Shown piece after piece: positions 18,022 to 26,002 of a DNA stretch of 64,000 bases. The position numbers and the translations under genes were made by a program. The DNA is from Nocardioides sp. Root190. GTDB taxonomy: Bacteria; Actinomycetota; Actinomycetes; Propionibacteriales; Nocardioidaceae. Below the pieces are notes generated by a model, which was given only the letters and a program-made list of their open reading frames with translations, searched no databases and was not told the DNA's origin. Location of the stretch: contig NZ_LMIA01000008.1 in the NCBI RefSeq assembly GCF_001428565.1, positions 574,844 to 638,843 of the forward strand, given 5' to 3'. The stretch's first letter is position 1; the number at the start of each line of letters is the position of its first letter.

Positions 18022-18738
18022 GTGACTTCTGAGACCAACTCGACCGAGATCCGCCACTACACCGTCGCCGTCATCGGTGGCACCGGGCCGCAGGGCAAGG
18101 GCCTGGGCTACCGCTTCGCCCGGCACGGCCACGACATCGTCCTCGGCTCCCGCGCCGCCGAGAAGGCCGAGGTCGTCGCGGCCGAGGTGACCGAGCGTCT
18201 CGCCGGTCTCGCCGGTGCCGGCACCGCCACCGGTGCGACCAACGCCGACGCGATCGCCGCCGCCGACGTCGTCCTGCTCGCCGTCCCCTACGACGGCCAC
18301 GACGAGCTCGTCGCCGCCCTTGCCGAGAACGGCGCGCTCGACGGCAAGACCGTCATCTCCTGCGTGAACCCGCTCGCCTTCGACAAGCGCGGCGCGCACG
18401 GCCAGGTCGTCAACGGCGGTGAGGGCTCGGCCGCCGAGTCCGCCGCCGAGCTCGCCCCCGAGGCGACCGTCGTCGGTGCGTTCCACAACGTGTCCGCGAT
18501 CGGCCTGTGGAGCGAGGACGAGTTCCTCGACGAGGACGTCATCGTCGTCGGCGACTCCGTCGAGGGCAAGCAGGTCGCCATCGACCTCGCCGCCGCTGTG
18601 ACCGGACACCCCGGCATCGACGGTGGCAAGCTCCGCCTCGCGCGCGTGCTGGAGCCCTTCACCGCCGTGCTGATCTCGATCAACCGGAAGTACAAGATCC
18701 ACTCCGGCATCAAGGTCACGGGCCTCGGCGGGCACTGA
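18022..18738 (+). CDS. npdG: NADPH-dependent F420 reductase
   Basis: A 238-residue Rossmann protein of the F420H2:NADP+ oxidoreductase (Fno/NpdG) family that moves hydride between F420 and NADP(H). TVAVIGGTGPQGKGLGYRFA (~14-33) is the dinucleotide-binding glycine motif, LGSRAAEKA gives the NADP 2'-phosphate-binding Ser/Arg, and AAADVVLLAVPYDGH and GAFHNVSA are family blocks. GTG at 18022 is chosen because AGGA lies 6 bases upstream and homologues begin just before the Rossmann strand; an ATG at 17956 would overlap the operator palindrome. It is divergent from the F420-dependent oxidoreductase and probably shares its regulator. Confidence 0.9.
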   Translation: MTSETNSTEIRHYTVAVIGGTGPQGKGLGYRFARHGHDIVLGSRAAEKAEVVAAEVTERLAGLAGAGTATGATNADAIAAADVVLLAVPYDGHDELVAALAENGALDGKTVISCVNPLAFDKRGAHGQVVNGGEGSAAESAAELAPEATVVGAFHNVSAIGLWSEDEFLDEDVIVVGDSVEGKQVAIDLAAAVTGHPGIDGGKLRLARVLEPFTAVLISINRKYKIHSGIKVTGLGGH

Positions 18739-18774
18739 GGCACACCCCGGGTCAGCTCGGCCCTGAGGACTCGT

Positions 18775-18808
18775 GAGCCCACCCGCGCGATCGTGCGCGG
18801 GTGGGCTC
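18775..18808. terminator. Bidirectional stem-loop terminator
   Basis: GAGCCCACCCGCGC (18775-18788) pairs perfectly with 18795-18808 across a 6-nt loop. It lies between the convergent npdG and the ECF-partner gene and can serve both. Confidence 0.8.
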
Positions 18809-18825
18809 CGACATTTCTGGCGTCC

Positions 18826-18857
18826 GGTCAGCCGGTCAGCCGGTCAGCCGATCAGCC
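18826..18857. repeat. 8-bp tandem repeat at a gene end
   Basis: GGTCAGCC is repeated three times and followed by GATCAGCC (18826-18857). The stop codon (18846-18844) and last codons of the minus-strand gene lie within it. Confidence 0.8.
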
Positions 18858-19854
18858 GTTCGATGATCGCCGCGGCCTCGGGGCCTGGCGTCCACACGGT
18901 GTCTTCGGTCCCCTCGACATGGAACCTGTTCGAGCCGCAGAGTCCCGAGAGACGGACGAGGTCACGCCACGCCGTGAGCCCGAGGATCCGGGGGATCGGC
19001 GGAGGGTCGGCCAGGCAGCTGGGCATGCCGGCGCCGGACTGGGTGTTCTGCTCCATGTCCGCGACCAGGACTTCCATGTCCCGTTCGGCGATCTCGGCTC
19101 GACGGTCCACCCGCCCGCCGCTGGTGACGCACAGGACGGCGACCTCGAGGTCCTGCGCCCGGCCCAGAGGGATGGGCGCGGTGACGGTGTCGAGACGCCG
19201 GAGGCACTCGAGTCCGTCTGCTGTCGACACCTGAGGCGGCTCGAGGCCCTCCCGCTGCTCGCGCAGGAGCTCGATGAAGCGCTCCAAGGGGGCATCGGCG
19301 CCGATCCGCTCGGCGCCGTTGACGACGACCTCGCGGCAGCCGTAGAGCCGGCCTGCGGCGACGACCGAGGTGCCGTCGGCGTAGGCGAAGACGAGTTGGT
19401 AGCCGGGGCCCAGCTCCTCCGTGCATGCCCGGGGTGCGGCGTCCTCGAGCCCGTTCACCGCCGCGGCAACGTCGTCGACCTCGGTGACCAGTGCGTCCTG
19501 CGGGACGTCGATCAGTACGACGCCGCCGTCGCACAGGCGCACCGAGACCGCGCCGTCCGGGACGTGGTCAGGACCTACCTGCGTCAGCGCGTCGACCGGC
19601 TCGGCCGGACACGTAGCGACGTCCAGGGGCGACGGCGGCTCGGCCGCGACACGATCCGGCGACCGTCCGTCGCCGAGCGTCGCGATCGCGCCGACCACGG
19701 TGAGGGTCACCGCGACGCTGGCGGCCCCCACGATCGTCGTACGACGCCGGTCGCGCCGCGCGCGAGCCAGCGCCGCTGCCGCGCGGTCGGGCGCCCCGGG
19801 CGCCTCGGGCACGGCATCGGCCAGTCCGGCGCGCAGCCAGTCCTCGTCAGTCAT
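18844..19854 (-). CDS. Membrane-anchored partner of the ECF sigma factor, unknown outer domain
   Basis: A 336-residue protein with a short cytoplasmic N-terminus (MTDEDWLRAGLADAVPEAPG), basic residues RARRDRRR, one transmembrane helix (~40-60, TTIVGAASVAVTLTVVGAI) and an extracytoplasmic domain with scattered cysteines. Its ATG overlaps the end of the sigma gene by 8 bp. Position and topology suggest an anti-sigma or sensor role, but there is no recognisable zinc-binding anti-sigma (HxxxCxxC) motif. The C-terminus ends in a short tandem repeat. Function is inferred only from coupling to the sigma factor. Confidence 0.7.
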   Translation of the reverse strand: MTDEDWLRAGLADAVPEAPGAPDRAAAALARARRDRRRTTIVGAASVAVTLTVVGAIATLGDGRSPDRVAAEPPSPLDVATCPAEPVDALTQVGPDHVPDGAVSVRLCDGGVVLIDVPQDALVTEVDDVAAAVNGLEDAAPRACTEELGPGYQLVFAYADGTSVVAAGRLYGCREVVVNGAERIGADAPLERFIELLREQREGLEPPQVSTADGLECLRRLDTVTAPIPLGRAQDLEVAVLCVTSGGRVDRRAEIAERDMEVLVADMEQNTQSGAGMPSCLADPPPIPRILGLTAWRDLVRLSGLCGSNRFHVEGTEDTVWTPGPEAAAIIERLIG

Positions 19855-20389
19855 GGGGTGACTCCTCTCGTCGTAGGTGGGGAGAGGAGCGCAGGGCAGC
19901 GAGCGCCCGCGAGCACTGGCTCTTGACGGTGCCGGTGCTGATGCCGAGGGCAGCGGCGGTCTGCTGCTCGGTGAGGTCCTCGAAGTAGCGCAGGACCACG
20001 ACGGCGCGTTGACCACGGGGCAGGCGTCCGAGCGCTTCGACCAGGTCGTTGCGCCCATCGCTGTCGTTCGCCGCAGCGGCCGTCTCGGGCAGGTGCTCGG
20101 TCGGTCGCTCCGCGCGCCATTTGCGGCGCCACCACGACACGTAGGTCGTGAACAGAACCCGGCGTACGTAGGGCTCGAACCCGTCGGCACCGATCCGGCC
20201 GTAGGCACGCCAGCACTTCGCCAGCGCGGTCTGCACGAGGTCCTCGGCGAGCTGGTGGTCGCCGGTGAGCAACCACGCCGAGCGCCACAATGCGTCGCCC
20301 CGCGCGACGACGAAGGCGTCGAACCCGTGGTCCGCGCCGTCATCGACGGCGTCCTCCGGCATCGCCCTGTCCACCACCGTTCGCTCCAT
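19847..20389 (-). CDS. SigE-family ECF sigma factor
   Basis: A 180-residue ECF RNA polymerase sigma factor. Region 2 spans ~25-90 (FDAFVVARGDALWRSAWLLT, then HQLAEDLVQTALAKCWRAY) and region 4 lies at ~120-170 (LPRGQRAVVVLRYFEDLTEQ, then AAALGISTGTVKSQCSRALA). ATG at 20389 is chosen because GAGGAG lies 6 bases upstream; an in-frame TTG at 20410 lacks support. The minus-strand stretch TGACAACC (20440-20433) upstream resembles ECF -35 elements and may mean autoregulation. It is translationally coupled to the membrane protein after it. Confidence 0.9.
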   Translation of the reverse strand: MERTVVDRAMPEDAVDDGADHGFDAFVVARGDALWRSAWLLTGDHQLAEDLVQTALAKCWRAYGRIGADGFEPYVRRVLFTTYVSWWRRKWRAERPTEHLPETAAAANDSDGRNDLVEALGRLPRGQRAVVVLRYFEDLTEQQTAAALGISTGTVKSQCSRALAALRSSPHLRREESPHD

Positions 20390-20437
20390 CAGCACTCCTC
20401 TCACCTGCAAGAAGCGGTGAGGGGTGCCGAAAGGTTG

Positions 20438-20986
20438 TCAGCCAGCGAGGCCTTCGACGACCTCTGTGCCGGGCAGCTGCACCAGCAGGCTCCCGGGGAC
20501 GAGGAGCTTCGAGCGCCGCAGTCCCGAGCCGATCACCGCGACCTCGATGTCTGCCACCCGCGTGTCGACCAGAAGGCGCCAGCCCTCCGGCAGGCCGACG
20601 GGCGTGATCCCGCCGTACTCCATGCCGGACTCCGCGACCGCCCGCTCGAGCGGCAGGAACGACGGCTTGCGTACGTCGAGCAGCCGCTTGACGGTGTGGT
20701 TGACGTCGGCGCGGGTGTCGGCGCGCACCAGGCAGGCCGCGATCCGCTCGACCCCCTCCCGCTTGCCGGCGACGAGGACGCAGTTGGCGCCGGCCTCCAT
20801 CGACAGCCCGTAGGCCTCGCTCATCGCTGCCGTGTCGGCGAGGTCGGGATCGATCTCGACCACGGCGACGCCGGCCGCGCCGGGCCAGGCGGCCAGGGCT
20901 GCGGCGACCGGCGCCGCGACGAGCTCGGGGTGCTCCAGTGCAGGGAGCGAGGTCAGGCCGGGGAGCTGCGGAAGTGCTAGTGCCAC
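20438..20986 (-). CDS. YbaK/ProX-like aminoacyl-tRNA deacylase domain protein
   Basis: A 182-residue protein of the YbaK/aminoacyl-tRNA synthetase-associated domain family, which hydrolyses mischarged tRNAs (for example Cys-tRNAPro). Family blocks are AAGANCVLVAGK-type EAGANCVLVAGKREG (~76-90), ACLVRADTRADVNHTVKRLL and GMEYGGITPVGLPEGW, followed by VIGSGLRRSKLLVPGSLL. GTG at 20986 overlaps the preceding gene by 10 bp; homologous sequence starts near there, and longer frames run into low-complexity Pro/Arg. The exact tRNA substrate cannot be told from the sequence. Confidence 0.85.
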   Translation of the reverse strand: MALALPQLPGLTSLPALEHPELVAAPVAAALAAWPGAAGVAVVEIDPDLADTAAMSEAYGLSMEAGANCVLVAGKREGVERIAACLVRADTRADVNHTVKRLLDVRKPSFLPLERAVAESGMEYGGITPVGLPEGWRLLVDTRVADIEVAVIGSGLRRSKLLVPGSLLVQLPGTEVVEGLAG

Positions 20987-21354
20987 CCGTGCATGGTGCC
21001 TGACCCGTGGGAGCCGTGGTGGGACGACCCGTGGTGGGGGCCGTGGTGGGGGCCGTGGTCGCGCGGGCCACGCAGGACCGTGGCGAGCAGCCCGACCGCT
21101 CCTGCGGCGAGCCACGGCAGGCCCATCACCCAGCCGTTGTCGGCCAGGTCGACGACGTCGCCCTTGACCAGTGCCCACACGACGACCAGGCCGCTGAAGG
21201 CGACGCCCATGACCAGGTGCCCGGTGTTGACGGGGTGCCAGCCGGAGCGGCGCGGGCGCTCGCCGGACCGGTCGCCCGAGGGGTGGCCCTGCGGGTCGGT
21301 GCGGTCCTCACGCGGACGCTCGGGGCCGGTGGTGTCGAACTCGTGGGTGCTCAT
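20977..21354 (-). CDS. Small membrane protein with His-rich tail
   Basis: A 125-residue protein with an acidic/Arg N-terminus and two hydrophobic helices (HLVMGVAFSGLVVVWALV and GWVMGLPWLAAGAVGLLATV). The cytoplasmic-length tail is rich in His and Gly (GPHHGPHHGSSHHGSHGSG), which could bind metal. Start ATG overlaps the TGA of the PspC-domain gene (ATGA), and its stop overlaps the deacylase start, so it is the middle gene of an operon. No family assignment. Confidence 0.7.
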   Translation of the reverse strand: MSTHEFDTTGPERPREDRTDPQGHPSGDRSGERPRRSGWHPVNTGHLVMGVAFSGLVVVWALVKGDVVDLADNGWVMGLPWLAAGAVGLLATVLRGPRDHGPHHGPHHGSSHHGSHGSGTMHGWH

Positions 21355-22547
21355 GCCGCGTCCTTCGCAGTGATGATCTCGAGCTGGCCGAGGCTGAGGT
21401 CGGCGTCGATCTCGAGGACGGGGTCCTCGGCGTCGCCGTGGCTGGCCCGGTCGGAGCTGTCGGACTTCTCGCCGAAGAGGATGACCTCGCCCAGCTCGAT
21501 CGAGGCGTCGGCGTTCACGCGGAGACCCTCGTCGGGGACCACGATGCGGAGGTGGCCGACGTCGAGGTCGACCTCGAGACGATCGCCGTCCAGCTGCGCC
21601 AGCTCGGTGGCGTCCAGGCCGGTGAGGTCGATGACGATCTCGCCGATCCCCAGGCTGTAGCTGGTCTTGAGCTCGGCAGCCGTGTCGGGCTTCTTGTTGA
21701 TCTCGCCCATCTCGACGTCGTCGACGACGGAGGTGACGGCGGTGGCGATCGCGGCCAGCAGGCCGATGAAGATCAGACCGCCGGCCCGACCGTAGAACGC
21801 CCCGACCAGGAGCATCAGGCCGATCACGCCCAGCGCGGTCGCGGGGTAGGCCGAGACCGCCACGTCGACGCCCGCCAGGTGGAGCGTGCCGACGACACCG
21901 AGGCCGAACGCGGCGAGCGCGAGGGTGAAGGGGAAGAGCAGCGGTCCGCGGCGCCTCGGCTCGGCCGGCCTCGGCGGCGGGGGAGGTCCGGGACGGTAGC
22001 CGGGGTACGTCGGGCCGTCGGCACCGGCGTCCGGTGCGAGCCCATCAGCAGCGCCCGAGCCGCCGAAGCGGCGGTCCTTGGCCTGCTTGCCGCCCAGCAC
22101 GACGATCATGACCAGCCCGACGACCATGAGCGGCCAGGGGACGTCCATCCCGCCGACCGAGTCCCCGATCACCGAGGCCGCCGCGAGCACCCCCGCGATG
22201 ATCAGTGCCGCGGTGCGCACGCCGTCCTCGGTGTGGATCACCGTGTCACCGGTGTCCTCCTCGGGCACGAGGATCCAGGCGACGCCGTACAGGATCAGGC
22301 CACCGCCGCCGAAGAAGGTGAGGATGACGAACGCGACCCGCACCAGGAGCGGGTCGATGTCGAGGTGGCGGGCGACTCCGCCGGCCACACCGGACACCTT
22401 GCGGTCGGTCCGGCTGCGGCGCAGTGCAGCGAGGTCACGGACCTCGTCACGGCTGACGCGGGGTCCGGCGCTGGGCGGGCCGCTGGGGGTGCTCGGCCCC
22501 TGCTCGGGACCCGTCGGGCCGCTGTCGGTGTCGTACGGGGAACTCAT
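21351..22547 (-). CDS. PspC-domain envelope-stress membrane protein
   Basis: A 398-residue protein. After a Pro/Ser-rich N-terminus comes a PspC domain (~40-100: RSRTDRKVSGVAGGVARHLD, LLVRVAFVILTFFGGGGLIL), then several transmembrane helices (~112-160 and ~215-275). A C-terminal beta-helix-like domain (~290-398) resembles the LiaF/DUF4097 fold (GIGEIVIDLTGLDA, VDLDVGHLRIVVPDEGLRVN). This architecture is the usual membrane partner of PspC-type two-component systems. It is divergent from such a kinase, sharing a promoter region with repeated TCAGGGTCG sites (22593-22645). Confidence 0.85.
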   Translation of the reverse strand: MSSPYDTDSGPTGPEQGPSTPSGPPSAGPRVSRDEVRDLAALRRSRTDRKVSGVAGGVARHLDIDPLLVRVAFVILTFFGGGGLILYGVAWILVPEEDTGDTVIHTEDGVRTAALIIAGVLAAASVIGDSVGGMDVPWPLMVVGLVMIVVLGGKQAKDRRFGGSGAADGLAPDAGADGPTYPGYRPGPPPPPRPAEPRRRGPLLFPFTLALAAFGLGVVGTLHLAGVDVAVSAYPATALGVIGLMLLVGAFYGRAGGLIFIGLLAAIATAVTSVVDDVEMGEINKKPDTAAELKTSYSLGIGEIVIDLTGLDATELAQLDGDRLEVDLDVGHLRIVVPDEGLRVNADASIELGEVILFGEKSDSSDRASHGDAEDPVLEIDADLSLGQLEIITAKDAA

Positions 22548-22592
22548 GGCTCAAGCCTGCTGTCGAAAGATGTGGCACACCATCGGGGACAG

Positions 22593-22645
22593 CCCTGATC
22601 CTGCCGCATCCCCCGAGGGATCACCTCAGGGTCGGATCAGGGTCG
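22593..22645. promoter_or_regulatory. Repeated TCAGGGTCG sites between divergent PspC operons
   Basis: TCAGGGTCG occurs at 22626-22634 and 22637-22645, exactly 11 bp apart, and an inverted CCCTGATCC lies at 22593-22601, complementary to GGATCAGGG at 22634-22642. Helically phased half-sites in a divergent promoter fit binding of the LuxR-type response regulator encoded at 23971-24630. Confidence 0.5.
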
Positions 22646-22690
22646 TTCCCCCTGCTCGCACGGGGTGCGCTGTGTGACGATGGAACCACC

Positions 22691-23974
22691 ATGAGCACCA
22701 CTGCGACTGCGCCCGCCCCGCCGGCGTCCCGAGAGGTCCGCCGCGCCTGGCGTGACCTCCGCGACCCGGTGCTGGGCGGCGTCGCCTCCGGACTGGCCGC
22801 ACACCTCGGCGTCCCGGTGGTCTGGGTCCGGGTCGGCTTCGTGGTCGCGACCTTCGTCGGTGGGGCCGGTGTCGCTGCGTACGCCGCCCTCTGGGCCCTG
22901 CTGCCCGCCGGGCCGCCGCCGTCGCTGCTCGCCCCCGGGCTGGAGAGCGCGACCCGCGACGGCCGCCGCCCCGGCCGCGGCCGCCGGCTCTCCGACCTCG
23001 GCCCGGTCATCACGCTGTCGGTGCTCGGTGTCGGCGCGATCTTCGCGGCCGGCGCCGTCCTGGGCAACGGCTGGTGGGTCTGGCCGCTCGGGATCGCCGT
23101 CGTCGGCATCGCCCTGCTGTGGCGGCAGGCCGACGAGGCGCAGCGCGAGCGCTGGCTGGACGCGAGCGGCAAGGTCGACCCGATCCGGGTGATCCTCGGT
23201 GGCGGCGGCTGGGCCGCCTGGGCCCGGATCGCCGCGGGCGTCTCGCTCGTCGTCGTCGCGCTGGTGCTGTTCGCGCTGCGGGACGGCTCCCTGTCCCTGG
23301 CCCGCGACGCGGTGATCGCCATCCTGCTGGCGATCGGTGGCATCGGCATCGTCGCCGGACCGTTCGTCTACCGGCTGATGTCGGAGCTCAGCGAGGAGCG
23401 CGAGGAGCGGGTCCGCACCCAGGAGCGGGCCGACGTCGCCGCCCACCTCCACGACTCGGTGCTGCAGACCCTCGCGCTGATCCAGAAGAACCCCGCCGAC
23501 GCCGCCCGTCTCGCCCGCTCCCAGGAGCGCGACCTGCGCTCCTGGTTGTACGCGGGGGAGTCGATGGACGAGGCGACCGTGGCCAGCGCCCTGCGTGCTG
23601 CCGCCGCCGAGATCGAGGACGCCTGGGGCGTCGCGGTCGACGTGGTCGCCGTCGGTGACGTCGACTTCGACGAGACCCTCCGTCCGATCGTCCAGGCCGC
23701 CCGCGAGGCGACCGCCAACGCGGCCAAGCACGCCGGTGTCCCGCGCGTGGACGTGTACGCCGAGATCACCCCGACCGGCATAGACGTCTTCGTGCGTGAC
23801 CGCGGCGTCGGCTTCGACCAGCACGCCACCCCGGAGGACCGGCTCGGCGTGCGGCGCAGCATCATCGACCGCATGGAGCGTCACGGAGGGCGGGCGGAGA
23901 TCCGTTCCGCGCCGGGCGAGGGCACCGAGGTGCGACTGCACCTGAGCACCACCAACGACAAGGGAGACCGATGA
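22691..23974 (+). CDS. PspC-domain sensor histidine kinase
   Basis: A 427-residue kinase. A PspC domain (~20-75: LRDPVLGGVASGLAAHLGV, VVWVRVGFVVATFVGGAGVA) leads into four or more helices (~100-235). The HisKA_3-type dimerisation site has phospho-acceptor His in VAAHLHDSVLQTLALIQ (~255) and the HATPase_c domain has AAREATANAAKHAG and VRDRGVGFD plus GRAEIRSAPGEGTEVRL. Its stop overlaps the ATG of the response regulator (ATGA). PspC fused to a NarL-type kinase is an actinobacterial envelope-stress design (compare MacS); the signal is not known. Confidence 0.92.
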   Translation: MSTTATAPAPPASREVRRAWRDLRDPVLGGVASGLAAHLGVPVVWVRVGFVVATFVGGAGVAAYAALWALLPAGPPPSLLAPGLESATRDGRRPGRGRRLSDLGPVITLSVLGVGAIFAAGAVLGNGWWVWPLGIAVVGIALLWRQADEAQRERWLDASGKVDPIRVILGGGGWAAWARIAAGVSLVVVALVLFALRDGSLSLARDAVIAILLAIGGIGIVAGPFVYRLMSELSEEREERVRTQERADVAAHLHDSVLQTLALIQKNPADAARLARSQERDLRSWLYAGESMDEATVASALRAAAAEIEDAWGVAVDVVAVGDVDFDETLRPIVQAAREATANAAKHAGVPRVDVYAEITPTGIDVFVRDRGVGFDQHATPEDRLGVRRSIIDRMERHGGRAEIRSAPGEGTEVRLHLSTTNDKGDR

Positions 23975-24630
23975 GCGAGCCCGTTCGGGTCGTGGTCGTC
24001 GACGACCACGCGATGTTCCGCCGGGGCGTCAGCGCCGAGCTGGGTACGACGGGGGCGGGCCGGGTCGAGGTGGTGGCCGAGGCCGCTGACGTCGACGAAG
24101 CGGTCGCGGCCGTGCTCGAGCACCGGCCCGCCGTCGTACTCCTCGACGTGCACCTGCCCGGCGGTGGCGGGGTCGAGGTGATCCGTCGGGTCAACGACTC
24201 CGAGGTCCGCTTCCTCGCGCTCTCCGTGTCCGATGCGGCCGAGGACGTCATCGGCACCATCCGCGGCGGCGCTCGTGGCTACGTCACCAAGACGATCACC
24301 GGACCCGAGCTGGTCGACGCGATCGGTCGCGTCGCGGACGGGGACGCGGTCTTCTCGCCGCGCCTGGCGGGCTTCGTCCTCGACGCCTTCGCGGGAGCCG
24401 GGATCTCGGCCGACCTGGCGAGCGTGGACGAGGACCTCGACCGGTTGACCGAGCGGGAGCGCGAGGTCATGCGCCACATCGCGCGCGGCTACTCCTACAA
24501 GGAGGTCGCCAAGGAGCTCTTCATCTCGATCAAGACCGTCGAGACCCACATGTCCTCGGTGCTGCGCAAGCTGCAGCTCTCCTCGCGCCACGAGCTGACC
24601 CGCTGGGCATCGGACCGGCGACTGCTGTGA
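23971..24630 (+). CDS. LuxR/NarL-family response regulator
   Basis: A 219-residue regulator. The receiver domain has VVVVDDHAMFRRGV at the acidic pocket, the phospho-acceptor Asp in VVLLDVHLPGGGG (~57) and the conserved Lys in GYVTKTI (~109). The C-terminal LuxR HTH (~155-215) reads LTEREREVMRHIARGYSYKE then LFISIKTVETHMSSVLRKL. It is coupled to the kinase by ATGA overlap and to the next gene by GTGA overlap. It likely controls both PspC operons through the TCAGGGTCG sites. Confidence 0.94.
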   Translation: MSEPVRVVVVDDHAMFRRGVSAELGTTGAGRVEVVAEAADVDEAVAAVLEHRPAVVLLDVHLPGGGGVEVIRRVNDSEVRFLALSVSDAAEDVIGTIRGGARGYVTKTITGPELVDAIGRVADGDAVFSPRLAGFVLDAFAGAGISADLASVDEDLDRLTEREREVMRHIARGYSYKEVAKELFISIKTVETHMSSVLRKLQLSSRHELTRWASDRRLL

Positions 24631-25508
24631 GAGGTCCCGTCGCGGCCCTCGCGGCGACGGCACTGGTCCTGTCGGCCCTGCTGGCAGGCTGCTCCGACGA
24701 CACGGCCGACGAGCCGACGCCGTCCGGCGAGACGCCCACGTCCGGAGGTACGACGACCCCGGCCGGTCCGGGACAGAGCGCGACGGCTGACTCCGGCCCG
24801 GCGTACTCCGACTGGGAGCTGGGCGTCCACGTCCTGCCGCGCACGGACGCCGGTTTCGGCGAGATCCGCCCGACGCCGAAGTCCCTGCGGGTGCGCCGGT
24901 TCCCGACCGCGGACCTGCTCGCGCCTCCGGACGGCGACCGCTTCGCGTCCACGATCGGGCCGGTGACCGACGCGATCCGAACGCGGATGGGGGACACCTG
25001 GTCGCCGCGGTGCCCGGTGGGCCTGGCGGACCTGAGGTACCTGACCGTCTCCTTCCGCGGCTTCGACGATGCCGCGCACACCGGCGAGCTGGTCGTCGCG
25101 GCGAGCGAGGCGGAGAAGGTCGTGTCGGTGTTCCGGGCGTTGTACGCCGCTGACTACCCGATCGAGGAGATGCGCCTGCCGACGACGGCGGACCTCGAGG
25201 CCCCGCCGACCGGGGACGGCAACAACACGGCGGCGCTGGTCTGTCGCGCGGCCCGCGGCGCGACGTCCTGGTCGGCGCACGCCTACGGCCTGGCGATCGA
25301 CGTGAACCCGTTCCTGAACCCGTACAGCAAGGGCGAGGTCGTGCTCCCGGAGCGGGCCTCGGCGTACCTCGACCGGACCCGGACCCAGCCGGGCATCCTC
25401 CACGCCGGTGACCTCGTGGTCCGCGAGTTCGCCCGGATCGGCTGGACCTGGGGCGGGTCCTGGAGCTCGCTGAAGGACTACCAGCACTTCAGCGCCACTG
25501 GCCGGTGA
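24627..25508 (+). CDS. M15-family peptidase lipoprotein
   Basis: A 293-residue putative peptidoglycan peptidase. The signal peptide ends at the lipobox LLAGC (Cys22), followed by a Thr/Gly/Pro linker. The C-terminal domain carries the zinc site of M15 D-Ala-D-Ala carboxypeptidase-like enzymes: SWSAHAYGLAIDVNPFLNP (His and Asp ligands) and DYQHFSATG (His). The GTG start overlaps the stop of the response regulator by 4 bases, so a cell-wall enzyme is co-translated with an envelope-stress two-component system. Confidence 0.85.
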   Translation: MRGPVAALAATALVLSALLAGCSDDTADEPTPSGETPTSGGTTTPAGPGQSATADSGPAYSDWELGVHVLPRTDAGFGEIRPTPKSLRVRRFPTADLLAPPDGDRFASTIGPVTDAIRTRMGDTWSPRCPVGLADLRYLTVSFRGFDDAAHTGELVVAASEAEKVVSVFRALYAADYPIEEMRLPTTADLEAPPTGDGNNTAALVCRAARGATSWSAHAYGLAIDVNPFLNPYSKGEVVLPERASAYLDRTRTQPGILHAGDLVVREFARIGWTWGGSWSSLKDYQHFSATGR

Positions 25509-25537
25509 GGTGCCGCCGGTCCGGGCCGCGCGACCAC

Positions 25538-25543
25538 TAGGAT
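25538..25543 (+). promoter_or_regulatory. -10 box of a leaderless gene
   Basis: TAGGAT ends 6 nt before the ATG at 25550 and there is no Shine-Dalgarno sequence between them, so the transcript probably starts at the start codon. Confidence 0.45.
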
Positions 25544-25549
25544 CCGGCC

Positions 25550-25915
25550 ATGGAGACCGTGCGCCTGATCCTTCTCGTCATCCACATCCTGGGTTTCGCA
25601 GCCCTGATCGGCGGTCTCCTCGCCCAGGTCGGGCCGGGTGAGAAGAAGGTCACCGGCGTGATGCGCGACGGCGTCGGCACGGCCTTCCTCGCTGGCCTGC
25701 TGCTCGTCGGTGTGCTCGAGGGCACCGACGGCGTCGAGGTCAACCACGCCAAGATCGCGGTCAAGCTGGTCATCGGACTGGTCCTGCTGGTCCTCGTGAT
25801 GGCCAACATGCGCAAGGAGAAGATCCCGAACGGCCTCTGGGCCGGTCTCCTCGTGCTCTCGATCATCGAGGTCTGCGTCGCGGTGATGTGGTCCTCCGTG
25901 CACCAGGTGAGCTGA
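25550..25915 (+). CDS. Small integral membrane protein, unknown
   Basis: A 121-residue protein with four predicted helices (~4-25, ~45-60, ~70-85, ~95-115) and short charged loops. It begins METVRLILLVIHILGFAALI. No enzymatic motif or family is recognised. It stands alone between the M15 peptidase and pcrA, with a TAGGAT -10 box placed for leaderless expression. Confidence 0.75.
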   Translation: METVRLILLVIHILGFAALIGGLLAQVGPGEKKVTGVMRDGVGTAFLAGLLLVGVLEGTDGVEVNHAKIAVKLVIGLVLLVLVMANMRKEKIPNGLWAGLLVLSIIEVCVAVMWSSVHQVS

Positions 25916-26002
25916 CCCGCGACCTCCTTCCTGGTCACATCACGGACGGTCGGTGAGTCCGTGGCGCAGGCCGTCGGCGGTGCGCCGTAGGCTGGTCGGA
26001 GC

